A stretch of 64,000 nt of DNA, from the NCBI GenBank assembly GCA_017428925.1, contig JAFRPY010000097.1:1-64000 (forward strand), in the 5' to 3' direction. Position 1 is the first letter of the stretch. Each line of letters opens with the position of its first letter. The notes beneath the pieces were generated by a model. The model ran no database searches. It was not told the origin of the DNA and was given only the letters and a program-made list of their open reading frames with translations. The position numbers were made by a program, and so were the translations under genes. Source of the stretch: Prevotella sp. Its GTDB lineage: Bacteria; Bacteroidota; Bacteroidia; Bacteroidales; Bacteroidaceae. Below are positions 8,901 through 16,387 of the stretch, one piece after another.

Positions 8901-9846
8901 CAAGCCCAAGGGCAGCAAGACGTGGACGGCTCCGCAGATGGTGGCCGACGGTGTGGAGTTCAAGTCCCTCAAGCCTAATCCCGAAGGAAAGGTCAGTCAG
9001 GTGGTCACACCTCAGAAACCTGCTTTCAAAGGTCAGTTCAAGGCCATCCCCGAATGGGCTTCGTGGAAGACTAACCGCGGTGAGGCAGCCATCGGCAACA
9101 ACTACCGTGAGGCCTGCTGGAACCCTGTACTCTATCAGGTGCCTGGCGGCGAACTGCAGCTCTATTTCAAGATAGGTCCCAATGTGGCCGGATGGAAAGG
9201 ATGGATATGCCGTTCGAAGGACGGCGGCAAGACGTGGAGTCAGCGTGAGCCTTTGCCCGACGGCATCTACGGTCCCATCAAGAACAAGCCCGTCCTTTCG
9301 AAAGGCCGTCTGATTTCTCCCACGAGTGATGAGCGCGACGGTTGGAAACTCTATTTCGAATACTCCGACGATATGGGTAAGACGTGGAAACGCTCACCTT
9401 TCGTGGAGGCCGACGAGGGCGTTAAAGCCATCCAGCCCTCCATCATATTCCTCCCCGACGGTCGTCTGCAAGCTGTCTGCCGCACACGAAGCCGCCACAT
9501 CGGCATCACCTACAGCAGCGACAACGGAGAAACATGGAGCCGGCTGCAACTTATCGACACCCCGAACAATAATTCAGGCCTCGATGCCGTTACACTACAG
9601 GATGGTTCCTTTGCGATGATCTGCAACAACTGGCCCATCGAACCCGACAAGGAAAAGGGTGCGCGCACTCCATTGTCACTGATGAAGTCGAAGGACGGCA
9701 TCCATTGGGAACATTGGATGACCTTGGAGGATTCGCCCATCAGTCAGTACAGCTATCCATCGATTATCCAGACCAAGGACGGCCATGTGCATGTGGTATA
9801 TACCTGGAGAAGGGAAAGGATTAAACACATAGAGACACTCCCCTGA
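5950..9846 (+). CDS. GH78 alpha-L-rhamnosidase fused to a C-terminal sialidase-like (BNR) propeller
   Basis: 1298 aa. Residues about 20-900 are a full GH78 enzyme: N-terminal beta-sandwiches (TNLRTERMESPMSLDTPTPRFGW), then the six-hairpin barrel with DCPQRDERQPWLGD (D503, D508, E509, D516) and E800 in TTTWELWNGD. From about residue 935 a second enzyme-like domain follows (FPQCHSASIVET, ATYFGGTKERNPD) with three Asp boxes (SKDGGKTW, SDDMGKTW, SSDNGETW), typical of exo-sialidase-like propellers. Its substrate is unknown. The signal peptide core is built from a 9-bp repeat (5965-6005), and a 7-bp array (7018-7052) inserts QHPTSNTQHP in the rhamnosidase part. The start overlaps the previous stop by one base. 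Confidence 0.87.
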   Translation: MKRISLVFLVILVFLVHLEAKVTVTNLRTERMESPMSLDTPTPRFGWQIASDQQGVMQTAYHIIVASTPEKAERCEGDLWDASVKSGQSQWVRYEGHQLRANTRGYWRVSIETNKGKSEWSPVAMFNVGLLNESDWEGQWIGMDHANAWDKEEEHSQLSARYLRTEFEVESKDIRQATLYVSGLGMYEAFINGQKVGDDVLAPAPTDYRKTVLYNAYDVTEQMKQAQTDLGKAGLGLILGNGRYYTMQQKKKPYKITNFGYPKLRLNLIIEYADGKRKVISSSEKWKINADGAIRSNNEYDGEIYDATKMFADWTKPGFDDTQWEKAERVAIPLGTLRGAMSPNMKVVKTLQPKTITQHPTSNTQHPSTIIVDFGQNFAGWLNLRLSGTKAGDTITIRYAEKLDSTGNLWRENFRHAFSTDRYIANGKENNTWWHPTFVYHGGRYVEIKGLRSRPLSGDFIAEVVTDAIPTTGTFETTDTILQKVFHNAYWGVLANYKGLPVDCPQRDERQPWLGDRTRGCYGEAFLFDNNTLYAKWARDITEAQREDGCIPDVAPAFWNYYSDNVTWPAALPMTLDMMIRQYGDDQPMRKFYPNVKRWLEHLKYQYQQDGLMPRDKYADWCVPPEKEELIHSEDPARVTDGTLIATAYYYKINLMMADFARMQGLTADAQYFTDEAALTKDAFNKKFLTVKRGTTTVPGHILYPDSTFYGNNTVTANLLPLTFGMIDDDYVKQEVQKNIIKNIITDNGGHVSCGVIGISWLMHGLTDMGRSDVAWLLATNKSYPSWGYMAEKGATTTWELWNGDTASPKMNSGNHVMLLGDLVSWLYEDAAGIQSTDGFRHITLKPDFTVPEMDNIRASYQSIYGTIVSQWKKEQGRLLWHVEIPANTEATLYLPDGTKKTLGSGSYDLNESAPARIAMMNVGQVTGSPVAREILADEWLYTEADFPQCHSASIVETTKGDLVATYFGGTKERNPDVCIWVSRKPKGSKTWTAPQMVADGVEFKSLKPNPEGKVSQVVTPQKPAFKGQFKAIPEWASWKTNRGEAAIGNNYREACWNPVLYQVPGGELQLYFKIGPNVAGWKGWICRSKDGGKTWSQREPLPDGIYGPIKNKPVLSKGRLISPTSDERDGWKLYFEYSDDMGKTWKRSPFVEADEGVKAIQPSIIFLPDGRLQAVCRTRSRHIGITYSSDNGETWSRLQLIDTPNNNSGLDAVTLQDGSFAMICNNWPIEPDKEKGARTPLSLMKSKDGIHWEHWMTLEDSPISQYSYPSIIQTKDGHVHVVYTWRRERIKHIETLP
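5965..6005 (+). repeat. 9-bp tandem repeat encoding the signal-peptide core
   Basis: CTAGT/CTAGA recurs at 5965, 5974, 5983, 5992 and 6001, an exact 9-bp period. It encodes LVF-LVI-LVF-LVH-LEA, the hydrophobic core of the GH78 signal peptide. Unit changes would alter core length in 3-residue steps and keep the frame. Confidence 0.85.
7018..7052 (+). repeat. 7-bp tandem array (ACCCAAC x5) inside GH78
   Basis: Five 7-bp units (ACCCAAC, ACCCAAC, ATCCAAC, ACCCAAC, ACCCATC) sit in the rhamnosidase coding sequence and add a Gln/His/Pro/Thr-rich segment before IIVDFGQNFAG. Gain or loss of one unit would shift the frame. Confidence 0.85.
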
Positions 9847-9985
9847 AGACCCACCCCCGCCCTCCCTATAGGGAGGGAGCAATTACTTTTTAAGTCAATA
9901 AAAACCATTACTTATAAAATGAAAAATTATTCTATGCCAAGACTATCTACTCCCCGCCCTATAGGGAGGGGCCGGGGGAGGGTCT
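9847..9985. mobile_element. Inverted pair of palindromic arms (MITE-like) straddling the GH2 start codon
   Basis: The left arm, 9847-9880, starts directly after the GH78 TGA (AGACCCACCCCCGCCCTCCC then GGGAGGGAGC). The right arm, 9950-9985, is in opposite orientation and ends GGGAGGGTCT. The 139-bp unit contains the GH2 start codon (9919), and its right arm is translated as STPRPIGRGRGRVF, the basic n-region of the GH2 signal peptide. No transposase is present; the mobile nature is inferred from the inverted-repeat layout. Confidence 0.6.
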
Positions 9986-12690
9986 TTTTTCTTTTGTTTC
10001 TCCTGTTTTCATATTTGTCTGCTTCTGCAGCCCACTCTGTTGCCGGCCTTTTCCCATTGGAGGGCAGCGGCCGAGTTATCTATAATTTCAATCAGGGATG
10101 GCGCTTCCATTTAGGAGATGCACCGGGAGCCGAGGCAAAATCCTTCAACGATGCGCAGTGGGAGGTGGTATGTGCACCCCACACGGCCATGCTCGTGCCC
10201 AGCGAAGCCAGCGGTTGCCGCAACTATCAGGGCGTGGTATGGTACCGCAAGCATTTCACCATGCCTGCCGACATGCGTAACAAGGAAATCACCCTCTATT
10301 TCGAAGCCATCATGAGCCGACAGGAAATCTATGTCAACGGCCTGAAAGTAAAAGAGAACAAAGGCGGCTATCTGCCCATCATCGTCAATCTGACGGAGGC
10401 GGGCGTTAAAGCCGGCGACGACTGTGTGATTGCCGTCATGGCCGACAATAGCGACGACAAGACCTACCCGCCGGGCAAGAAACAAACCGCCCTCGACTTC
10501 GCCTACCACGGCGGTATGTATCGCGACGTATGGCTCATTGGCAAGAGTGCCGTGGCCATCACCGATGCCAACGAAATGAACCAGGTGGCCGGTGGTGGCA
10601 TCTTCCTGCACTACGACAAGATTAGCGAGAAGAGTGCCGATGTCTTTATCAACATCAATCTCCTTCTGAGCAAGAATCTTCCCAATGCGAAAGAAACCGC
10701 CACGGCACAGGTGACGGCAAAAATCAAGTCTCAGGAAGGCCGTATAGTGGATATCCTCAGACTGAAACTCCAACTCAAGAAAGGTGAAAACAAGACGGCA
10801 ATTCTTAGAACCACACTCCGAAATCCACATCTCTGGAGTCCAGAAGACCCATATCTATATAATGTGGAGATAACGGTGGCTTCGCCCTCACACACCGGAA
10901 ACATAAAAGAAGGACTCGACGGCGGCATCATCCGCATGGGCATCCGCAAGGCTGAGTTCCGCGGACGCGACGGATTCTGGCTCAACGGCAAACCCTACCG
11001 CCAGCTGATTGGCGGCAACCGCCATCAAGACTTCGCGCTCGTGGGCAACGCCATGCCCAACAGCCAGCAGTGGCGCGACGCAAAACGACTGAAAGACGCC
11101 GGAATGAACATCATCCGCGCTGCCCACTATCCACAAGACCCGTCGTTCATGGACGCGCTCGACGAACTGGGCATCTTCATTATCGTTCCTACGCCCGGTT
11201 GGCAATACTGGAACAAAGACGAATACTGGGCAGAACTGGTTCACGAGAACACACGCCAAATCATCCGGCGCGACCGCAACCACCCCTGTGTGCTGATGTG
11301 GGAACCGATTCTCAACGAGACCCGCTATCCACAGGAATTCGCAATGAAAGCACTCAATATCACCCGCGAGGAATTCCCCTACCCCGGTAGGCCCGTAGCT
11401 GCTGCCGACATGAATTCCGCCGGCGTGAAGGAGAACTACGACGTGCTCTACGGATGGCCGGAAGATGTGACTGGTCCCGTCGAGGCCAAAGGCTCTCAGC
11501 AACCCACCATCACCTATCAACCAACACCCAACGACCTACTTCCCAACAAATGTATCTTCACACGTGAGTTCGGTGAGATGGTCGACGACTGGTATGCCCA
11601 CAACTGTCTGAACCGTGCTGCCCGCGGATGGGGCGAAAAGCCCATGCTCACGGCAGCCCTCTCACTTGCCGAGACCTACGGCACCATGCGCCACGGACAA
11701 CGGCAGTTCATCGGCGGTTGCCAGTGGCATCCCTTCGACCATCAGCGCGGCTATCATCCCGACCCCTATTTCGGCGGCATCTACGATGCTTTCCGCCAGA
11801 AGAAATACGCCTACGAGATGTTCCATAGTCAGATAACACCCAACACCCAACACCCAACACCCAGCATCTTTATCGCCCACGAAATGACTCCTTTCTCTGA
11901 TAATGATGTGGTGGTGTTCTCCAACTGCGACAGCGTGCGCCTCTCCTTCCTCGAAGGCGACCGCAAGATGACACTTCCCGTGGTCCACGATGCCAACGGC
12001 CTGCCAAATGCCCCCGTGGTGTTCCCCCACTTCTGGGACTTCTGGGAAGCCCGAGAATACTCTTATAAGAAACGCGACTGGCAGCACGTATCCCTGCTTG
12101 CCGAAGGCATCGTCGATGGCAAAGTGGTGGTCACAGAGAAGAAGATGCCCTCACGCCGTTCTACGAAGATTCGCCTTTATGCCGATGAAATGGGCAAGAA
12201 ACTTGTTGCCGACGGTTCCGACTTCATCGTGGTCGTGGCAGAGATTACCGACGATAACGGCAACGTGCGCCGTCTAGCCAAAGACCAGATTGTGTTCACC
12301 GTTGAAGGTGAAGGCCGGATCATTGGTGATGCCTCCATAGCAGCCAATCCGCGCGCTGTGGAATGGGGTTCGGCACCCATATTGGTACAGAGCACCAACC
12401 GTGCCGGAAAGATTACCATCACTGCCCGTTCCCAATGGCCCGGCACCTATGCCCCCGCCGCCGACACCCTCACCATCGTGAGCATCCCCTACGAAGGCAG
12501 AATGTGCTATAAGGAAAAGCCCACCCCCAACCCCTCCCTAAGGGAGGGGAGCCAGAATCCCTCCCTTAGGGAGGGACTTAGGGTGGGTTCCCCTCGGGAG
12601 GGTCAGGGATGGGCTCCCATGACCGAGGAAGAAAAGCGCAGCACGCTTCAGGAAGTGGAACAACAGCAGCAGGACTTCGGCATTCAATAA
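9919..12690 (+). CDS. GH2 family glycosidase
   Basis: 923 aa. The signal peptide's basic region (RPIGRGRGR) is encoded by a palindromic arm, followed by FFLLFLLFSYLSASA. Then come the GH2 sugar-binding domain (NFNQGWRFHLGD, GVVWYRKHF), an Ig-like domain and the TIM barrel. The acid/base is E467 in MWEPILNET and the nucleophile E550 in FTREFGEM. The first motif departs from the usual WSxxNE. C-terminal beta-domains follow. A 7-bp array (11835-11862) adds TPNTQHPTP, and a three-arm element cluster (12519-12617) adds about 33 residues near the C-terminus. Specificity cannot be read; GH2 members in rhamnogalacturonan II loci act on several sugars. Confidence 0.85.
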   Translation: MKNYSMPRLSTPRPIGRGRGRVFFLLFLLFSYLSASAAHSVAGLFPLEGSGRVIYNFNQGWRFHLGDAPGAEAKSFNDAQWEVVCAPHTAMLVPSEASGCRNYQGVVWYRKHFTMPADMRNKEITLYFEAIMSRQEIYVNGLKVKENKGGYLPIIVNLTEAGVKAGDDCVIAVMADNSDDKTYPPGKKQTALDFAYHGGMYRDVWLIGKSAVAITDANEMNQVAGGGIFLHYDKISEKSADVFININLLLSKNLPNAKETATAQVTAKIKSQEGRIVDILRLKLQLKKGENKTAILRTTLRNPHLWSPEDPYLYNVEITVASPSHTGNIKEGLDGGIIRMGIRKAEFRGRDGFWLNGKPYRQLIGGNRHQDFALVGNAMPNSQQWRDAKRLKDAGMNIIRAAHYPQDPSFMDALDELGIFIIVPTPGWQYWNKDEYWAELVHENTRQIIRRDRNHPCVLMWEPILNETRYPQEFAMKALNITREEFPYPGRPVAAADMNSAGVKENYDVLYGWPEDVTGPVEAKGSQQPTITYQPTPNDLLPNKCIFTREFGEMVDDWYAHNCLNRAARGWGEKPMLTAALSLAETYGTMRHGQRQFIGGCQWHPFDHQRGYHPDPYFGGIYDAFRQKKYAYEMFHSQITPNTQHPTPSIFIAHEMTPFSDNDVVVFSNCDSVRLSFLEGDRKMTLPVVHDANGLPNAPVVFPHFWDFWEAREYSYKKRDWQHVSLLAEGIVDGKVVVTEKKMPSRRSTKIRLYADEMGKKLVADGSDFIVVVAEITDDNGNVRRLAKDQIVFTVEGEGRIIGDASIAANPRAVEWGSAPILVQSTNRAGKITITARSQWPGTYAPAADTLTIVSIPYEGRMCYKEKPTPNPSLREGSQNPSLREGLRVGSPREGQGWAPMTEEEKRSTLQEVEQQQQDFGIQ
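11835..11862 (+). repeat. 7-bp tandem array (AACACCC x4) inside GH2
   Basis: Four perfect AACACCC units lie between the barrel and the next domain of the GH2 gene and are translated as NTQHPTP. The unit length is not a multiple of three, so copy-number change would break the protein. Confidence 0.85.
12519..12617 (+). repeat. Cluster of three palindromic arms near the GH2 C-terminus
   Basis: Arm one is 12519-12552 (CCCACCCCCAACCCCTCCCT...), arm two in inverse orientation is 12557-12590 (ending GGGTGGGTTC), and a partial third is at 12590-12617. The block reads in frame as TPNPSLREG, NPSLREGLRVG and SPREGQGW, then the native C-terminus resumes. Confidence 0.85.
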
Positions 12691-12708
12691 ATCAAAACAC
12701 TTACCCCG

Positions 12709-13245
12709 ATGAAAAAACTTATCATTAAATACTGGTATATTCTGCCCGTCATACTGACGCTGTTAATGCTTTCACTGATGGTGCTGTTTACCATATCAGG
12801 TTCTGATGGATTCGGAAAAGACCATCCGATTCCCGATGGACAGGAATGTAACATTCCGCTTGTGGAAGATTCATGTTCAACGACACCAGTTGATAGTCTC
12901 GACTCCAATACCTGTCTCATTATTTGGAATGATATTCAAGGAGGTATGTACAAGTATGACTTCTATTATAACCCTTTACCAGCAGGAGAAATATTCCTGC
13001 GGTGCTTTGAGGTGACTGAAAATATTCCGCTTTCAGAGGACAGGCTTGAAGAACGCAGCAAAGTCCACATAGATTCTACGACAACATTCACAAAACTGGT
13101 GAACAAACAAGCGTTTACTATCTACGAAGGCGACTGGGGGGATTATTATGCCGCCCGTGTTGAAGTGTGGTACAGAAACGCTACAACGAAGCAGGAACGG
13201 AAACTCTTAGAGAAGGTGTACCGTGTAGAAGGTTGGATGAGATAG
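12709..13245 (+). CDS. Hypothetical single-span membrane protein
   Basis: 178 aa. One N-terminal transmembrane helix (about residues 8-32, WYILPVILTLLMLSLMVLF) is followed by a soluble, likely periplasmic, domain with several cysteines (QECN, DSCS, NTCL). No family is recognised. It starts 18 bp after the GH2 gene on the same strand, so it may be co-transcribed, though its lower GC content and unrelated type suggest a cargo gene. Two 8-bp CCACCAAA repeats lie just past its stop (about 13250-13265). Confidence 0.6.
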   Translation: MKKLIIKYWYILPVILTLLMLSLMVLFTISGSDGFGKDHPIPDGQECNIPLVEDSCSTTPVDSLDSNTCLIIWNDIQGGMYKYDFYYNPLPAGEIFLRCFEVTENIPLSEDRLEERSKVHIDSTTTFTKLVNKQAFTIYEGDWGDYYAARVEVWYRNATTKQERKLLEKVYRVEGWMR

Positions 13246-13323
13246 GAAAACCACCAAACCACCAAATCAACAGACAAATTTGTGTTGACTTTTGTGTTAC
13301 CGACAAAAGTCAACACATCATTT

Positions 13324-13355
13324 TTTGCAAGGAAACGAACTTTGGCATATCTTTG
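13324..13355 (+). promoter_or_regulatory. Bacteroidota-type promoter
   Basis: A TTTG (-33 type) ends at 13327 and TATCTTTG (-7 type, matching TAnnTTTG) spans 13348-13355 with exactly 20 bp between. The predicted start of transcription is about 13361, giving a leader of about 20 nt before the ATG at 13382. Confidence 0.6.
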
Positions 13356-13381
13356 CAGAAATAATCATCTTAAAAAAACAT

Positions 13382-14224
13382 ATGAAAACTCTACAATCTA
13401 TTTTACTTATGGTATTTTTGGCTTGTCCCATGACCATGTTTTCCTGTGGTTCTTCATCCGCTTCAAAGAGTGCATCAAGCGAAGCCGCTGATGATACCGC
13501 CCAAGACAGCAGTGCCAACGAAGAGAAAGTGTCCTTCACCGTGAAAGGCATCACGTTCAACATGATTCTGGTCAAGGGTGGCACATTCACCATGGGTGCA
13601 ACACCCGAACAGGGCAAAGACGCTGCCAAAGGCGAGAAACCCGCTCACCAAGTCACGCTCTCCGATTACTACATTGGCGAGACGGAGGTGACGCAAGCCC
13701 TCTACGAGGCCGTTATAGGCGAAAACCCGTCGGACAAGAAAGGGGCTGACCTGCCAGTAGAATCGGTAAATGGAGGAGACTGTGAATGGTTCGCCGAAAA
13801 ACTCAGCGAACTGACTGGCCGCAAATTCCGTCTGCCCACAGAGGCCGAGTGGGAATTTGCTGCACGCGGAGGCAACAAGAGCAAGGGTTATAAATATGCC
13901 GGTTCAAACAACCTTTCCGACGTGGCATGGTTCAATGACATGGAAAACAGAGAACAGCCGGTGAAAGGTAAGGCACCCAACGAACTGGGCATTTACGATA
14001 TGAGCGGTAACGTAGATGAGTATTGCGCAGATGATATTGCCCGCTACAGCAAAGAAAGCCAGACTAACCCGTTGATAGACGTGGAAGACAGCGAAGGCCA
14101 GGTAATCCGTGGTGGTAGTTTTGCCGATGATGACGGCAAAAGCTGCCGAGTGTCGTCCCGTAGTTTTACCAACGGTTATGTTTTCGGTAGCGTGGGTTTC
14201 CGCATCGCAATGTCAGCCGAATAG
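13382..14224 (+). CDS. Lipoprotein with formylglycine-generating-enzyme-like (SUMF1) domain
   Basis: 280 aa from the ATG at 13382, which lies just downstream of a good promoter. The upstream in-frame extension runs across the promoter and is unlikely. The signal ends in a lipobox with C22 (TMFSC). The body is an FGE-sulfatase/SUMF1 fold: FNMILVKGGTFTMG, EVTQALYEAVIGENPS, RLPTEAEWEFAARGG and IRGGSF...VGFRIA. The usual GNVWEWC motif reads GNVDEYC. Bacterial members of this fold are often binding or structural lipoproteins (GldJ/GldK-like) rather than sulfatase activators. No sulfatase is nearby. It heads a run of small secreted proteins. Confidence 0.8.
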   Translation: MKTLQSILLMVFLACPMTMFSCGSSSASKSASSEAADDTAQDSSANEEKVSFTVKGITFNMILVKGGTFTMGATPEQGKDAAKGEKPAHQVTLSDYYIGETEVTQALYEAVIGENPSDKKGADLPVESVNGGDCEWFAEKLSELTGRKFRLPTEAEWEFAARGGNKSKGYKYAGSNNLSDVAWFNDMENREQPVKGKAPNELGIYDMSGNVDEYCADDIARYSKESQTNPLIDVEDSEGQVIRGGSFADDDGKSCRVSSRSFTNGYVFGSVGFRIAMSAE

Positions 14225-14267
14225 TTAATAACCCCCGATTATAATTTCTATAAACCATAAAAAGACT

Positions 14268-14831
14268 ATGAAAAAGAATGCAATTTTATCAGTTATCGTG
14301 TTGGCTGTGGTCGTTATGATGTCAGCCTGTAAGTCAAAACCCGCGGGCAACACAAATGCAGAGCAGCAGGAAAGCACTACCACAGCAGCCCTAACTCCCG
14401 AGGGTCTGATTTCGTTGGTAAATGCCGAGTGGGACGCCGTTCCCCAGGATTTGCTCGACTCCATGGGCGTGAAAGTTCTGAACACGTTCAAAAAAGAGGA
14501 GAAAGAAGCACAGGTCGACAATCTGCAATACTACTACGGCAGAGGCGCATCGGTTGAACTCGACAACGAGGGCCAGCCCGTCAAGATTACTGCCGACTCG
14601 GAGAATGCCATTGTCATCTATCTTACAGCCGAGTCCGTGGCCTATGGCGTCATCGCTTTCCGCAGCGAGGCCGACTACAACGAATTCATGAAGAAGGCCA
14701 ATGCGTTCAGTGAAAAAGCCGGCGAGGAACCAGAAATGGAGTTCACCGGTAATGGCAAGAATACCGAGGACGATAATCCAGGATACGAGAAAGACAAATG
14801 GTTCTTTGTGGATTTCACATCTAACAAATAA
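14268..14831 (+). CDS. Hypothetical lipoprotein
   Basis: 187 aa. The signal ends at a lipobox with C21 (MMSACKS), followed by a Ser/Thr/Gln linker and an alpha/beta domain from about residue 40. No family is recognised. It is 43 bp after the SUMF1-like lipoprotein and 9 bp before the next gene, so a shared transcript is likely. Confidence 0.65.
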   Translation: MKKNAILSVIVLAVVVMMSACKSKPAGNTNAEQQESTTTAALTPEGLISLVNAEWDAVPQDLLDSMGVKVLNTFKKEEKEAQVDNLQYYYGRGASVELDNEGQPVKITADSENAIVIYLTAESVAYGVIAFRSEADYNEFMKKANAFSEKAGEEPEMEFTGNGKNTEDDNPGYEKDKWFFVDFTSNK

Positions 14832-14840
14832 TAGAATAAT

Positions 14841-15656
14841 ATGAAAAAGATTCTTTTAGTGACGGTCATGCTCATCATGACTATGGCTGTGGTGGCTCAG
14901 ACCTACAATAACCCACGCCAAAAATCAAACGACAGGAATTTAAAGGTAATAAAGGTGGAAAGGACGTCTAATTCCACTATAGTCTATTTGAGATACACAC
15001 CTGATGACACGGACAGCGGGAGCAATCTTCAAGCTTATCCCAGATTGGTCGACGAAGCTACGGGTAAGAAATATCAGGCTACGGATGCCCTGAATTTCAA
15101 ATGGGGCACACGCTATGTTGGAAATGCCACATATAAAATTGAATTCCCGCCACTGCCAAAAAGTACGTCTGTAGTGACATTTAGGGAGGCAGCAAGCGTT
15201 GAAGACCCCTGGGTGATTAGAAACATCGCTTTGCCCATCCAAGGCCAACAGAAAAAGACGCAAAGTAACCAAGCTTCAACGAATAAAGCCTCGACTTCAA
15301 GCGGGTATTCAAAGACTTACAATAACCCGAGCCAAAGCACGAACAATAAATCTGTAAAGGTGACAAAAGTAATAAGAACAAACGAATACACCATCGTACA
15401 CTTCACTTATAATATAACTGAATATATGGGGAAGGCCCTGAACACTTCTAAAATGAGGTTAGTTGATGATGACATCGAAAAAATGTATAAAGTAACAAAG
15501 GCGTTAAATTTCACAAACGATAAAAAATACACAGGCAATCTTATCTTTAAAGTTCAATTCCCACCACTCCCCAGAAGTACTTCCGTTGTGAGATTCCAAC
15601 AAAGTAAAGACGGATGGGATTACGAAGGCTGGAGCATCATAATGCAGCTACCCTGA
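14841..15656 (+). CDS. Secreted protein with two copies of a beta-rich domain
   Basis: 271 aa with signal peptide (to VVAQ, about residue 20). The mature part is an internal duplication: residues about 21-130 (TYNNPRQKSNDRNLKVIKVER ... FPPLPKSTSVVTF) and about 155-271 (TYNNPSQSTNNKSVKVTKVIR ... FPPLPRSTSVVRF), joined by a Ser/Thr/Gln-rich linker. No known family is recognised. The repeated fold suggests two similar binding sites, which is inference. Confidence 0.65.
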   Translation: MKKILLVTVMLIMTMAVVAQTYNNPRQKSNDRNLKVIKVERTSNSTIVYLRYTPDDTDSGSNLQAYPRLVDEATGKKYQATDALNFKWGTRYVGNATYKIEFPPLPKSTSVVTFREAASVEDPWVIRNIALPIQGQQKKTQSNQASTNKASTSSGYSKTYNNPSQSTNNKSVKVTKVIRTNEYTIVHFTYNITEYMGKALNTSKMRLVDDDIEKMYKVTKALNFTNDKKYTGNLIFKVQFPPLPRSTSVVRFQQSKDGWDYEGWSIIMQLP

Positions 15657-15679
15657 AAAAGTCTAAAAATCAAGACACC

Positions 15680-16387
15680 ATGACACGTCATTTTCCCATT
15701 CGTTATATTGCGGCCCGTGCCTTGGTCCTGACCATGGCCTTGGGAATCATTACCGCCTGTGGCCAGAACACACCTAAAAAACAGGCTCGGGATAGTACGG
15801 CCGTTGCCGATACCAACGGTATCATCACCCTGGCACAGTGCCCCACCGAATACGAAGGACTGAAGGTCGTGGTGACTGACGATATCATGAAAGCAACCAT
15901 CTATCAAGGGGACCAAGAACTCCAGACCATATCCGACGATGAAGACGAACCTTTGGCCACCGACGGCGATAAGTCCGTACACTTCATGGATGCCAATTTC
16001 GACGGACATGTCGACATCTTTATCGGAGCGGGAGCGTCGCGCACCTACAGCACGCTACTCCTTTGGGATCCTACGACGAAGCAGTTCAAAAGGTATGGTC
16101 AGCTTGGCGAACCCATGTTACAGAACATCACGCTCCATCCTGCATCAAAATCTGTTTTCGAGGGCGGTAGTGCATCTGCATTCGCCGAAGTCTTCTCACG
16201 CAGCATCTGGGAGAACAACGCTTTGAAAAAAGTGGAGGAACTGACCTGTGTGAGCGATGCCGAGCAATATGAGGAATATGAAGTGAGCGCACCCTATACC
16301 ATCAAGGATGGTGACGGAAAAACCATCGCGACATACAAAAAAATTGATGAACTTCCCAATCAATGGAAGGCTGTTGTGGAAAAATGA
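15680..16387 (+). CDS. Lipoprotein with XAC2610/VCBS-like beta domain
   Basis: 235 aa from the Met at 15680; an upstream in-frame start has no signal-like sequence. The lipobox cysteine is C27 (IITACGQ). The segment MDANFDGHVDIFIGAG resembles the Asp-rich loop of FG-GAP/XAC2610-type beta-structures. The function is unknown. The stop overlaps the next gene's likely ATG (ATGA), a sign of coupled translation. Confidence 0.6.
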   Translation: MTRHFPIRYIAARALVLTMALGIITACGQNTPKKQARDSTAVADTNGIITLAQCPTEYEGLKVVVTDDIMKATIYQGDQELQTISDDEDEPLATDGDKSVHFMDANFDGHVDIFIGAGASRTYSTLLLWDPTTKQFKRYGQLGEPMLQNITLHPASKSVFEGGSASAFAEVFSRSIWENNALKKVEELTCVSDAEQYEEYEVSAPYTIKDGDGKTIATYKKIDELPNQWKAVVEK

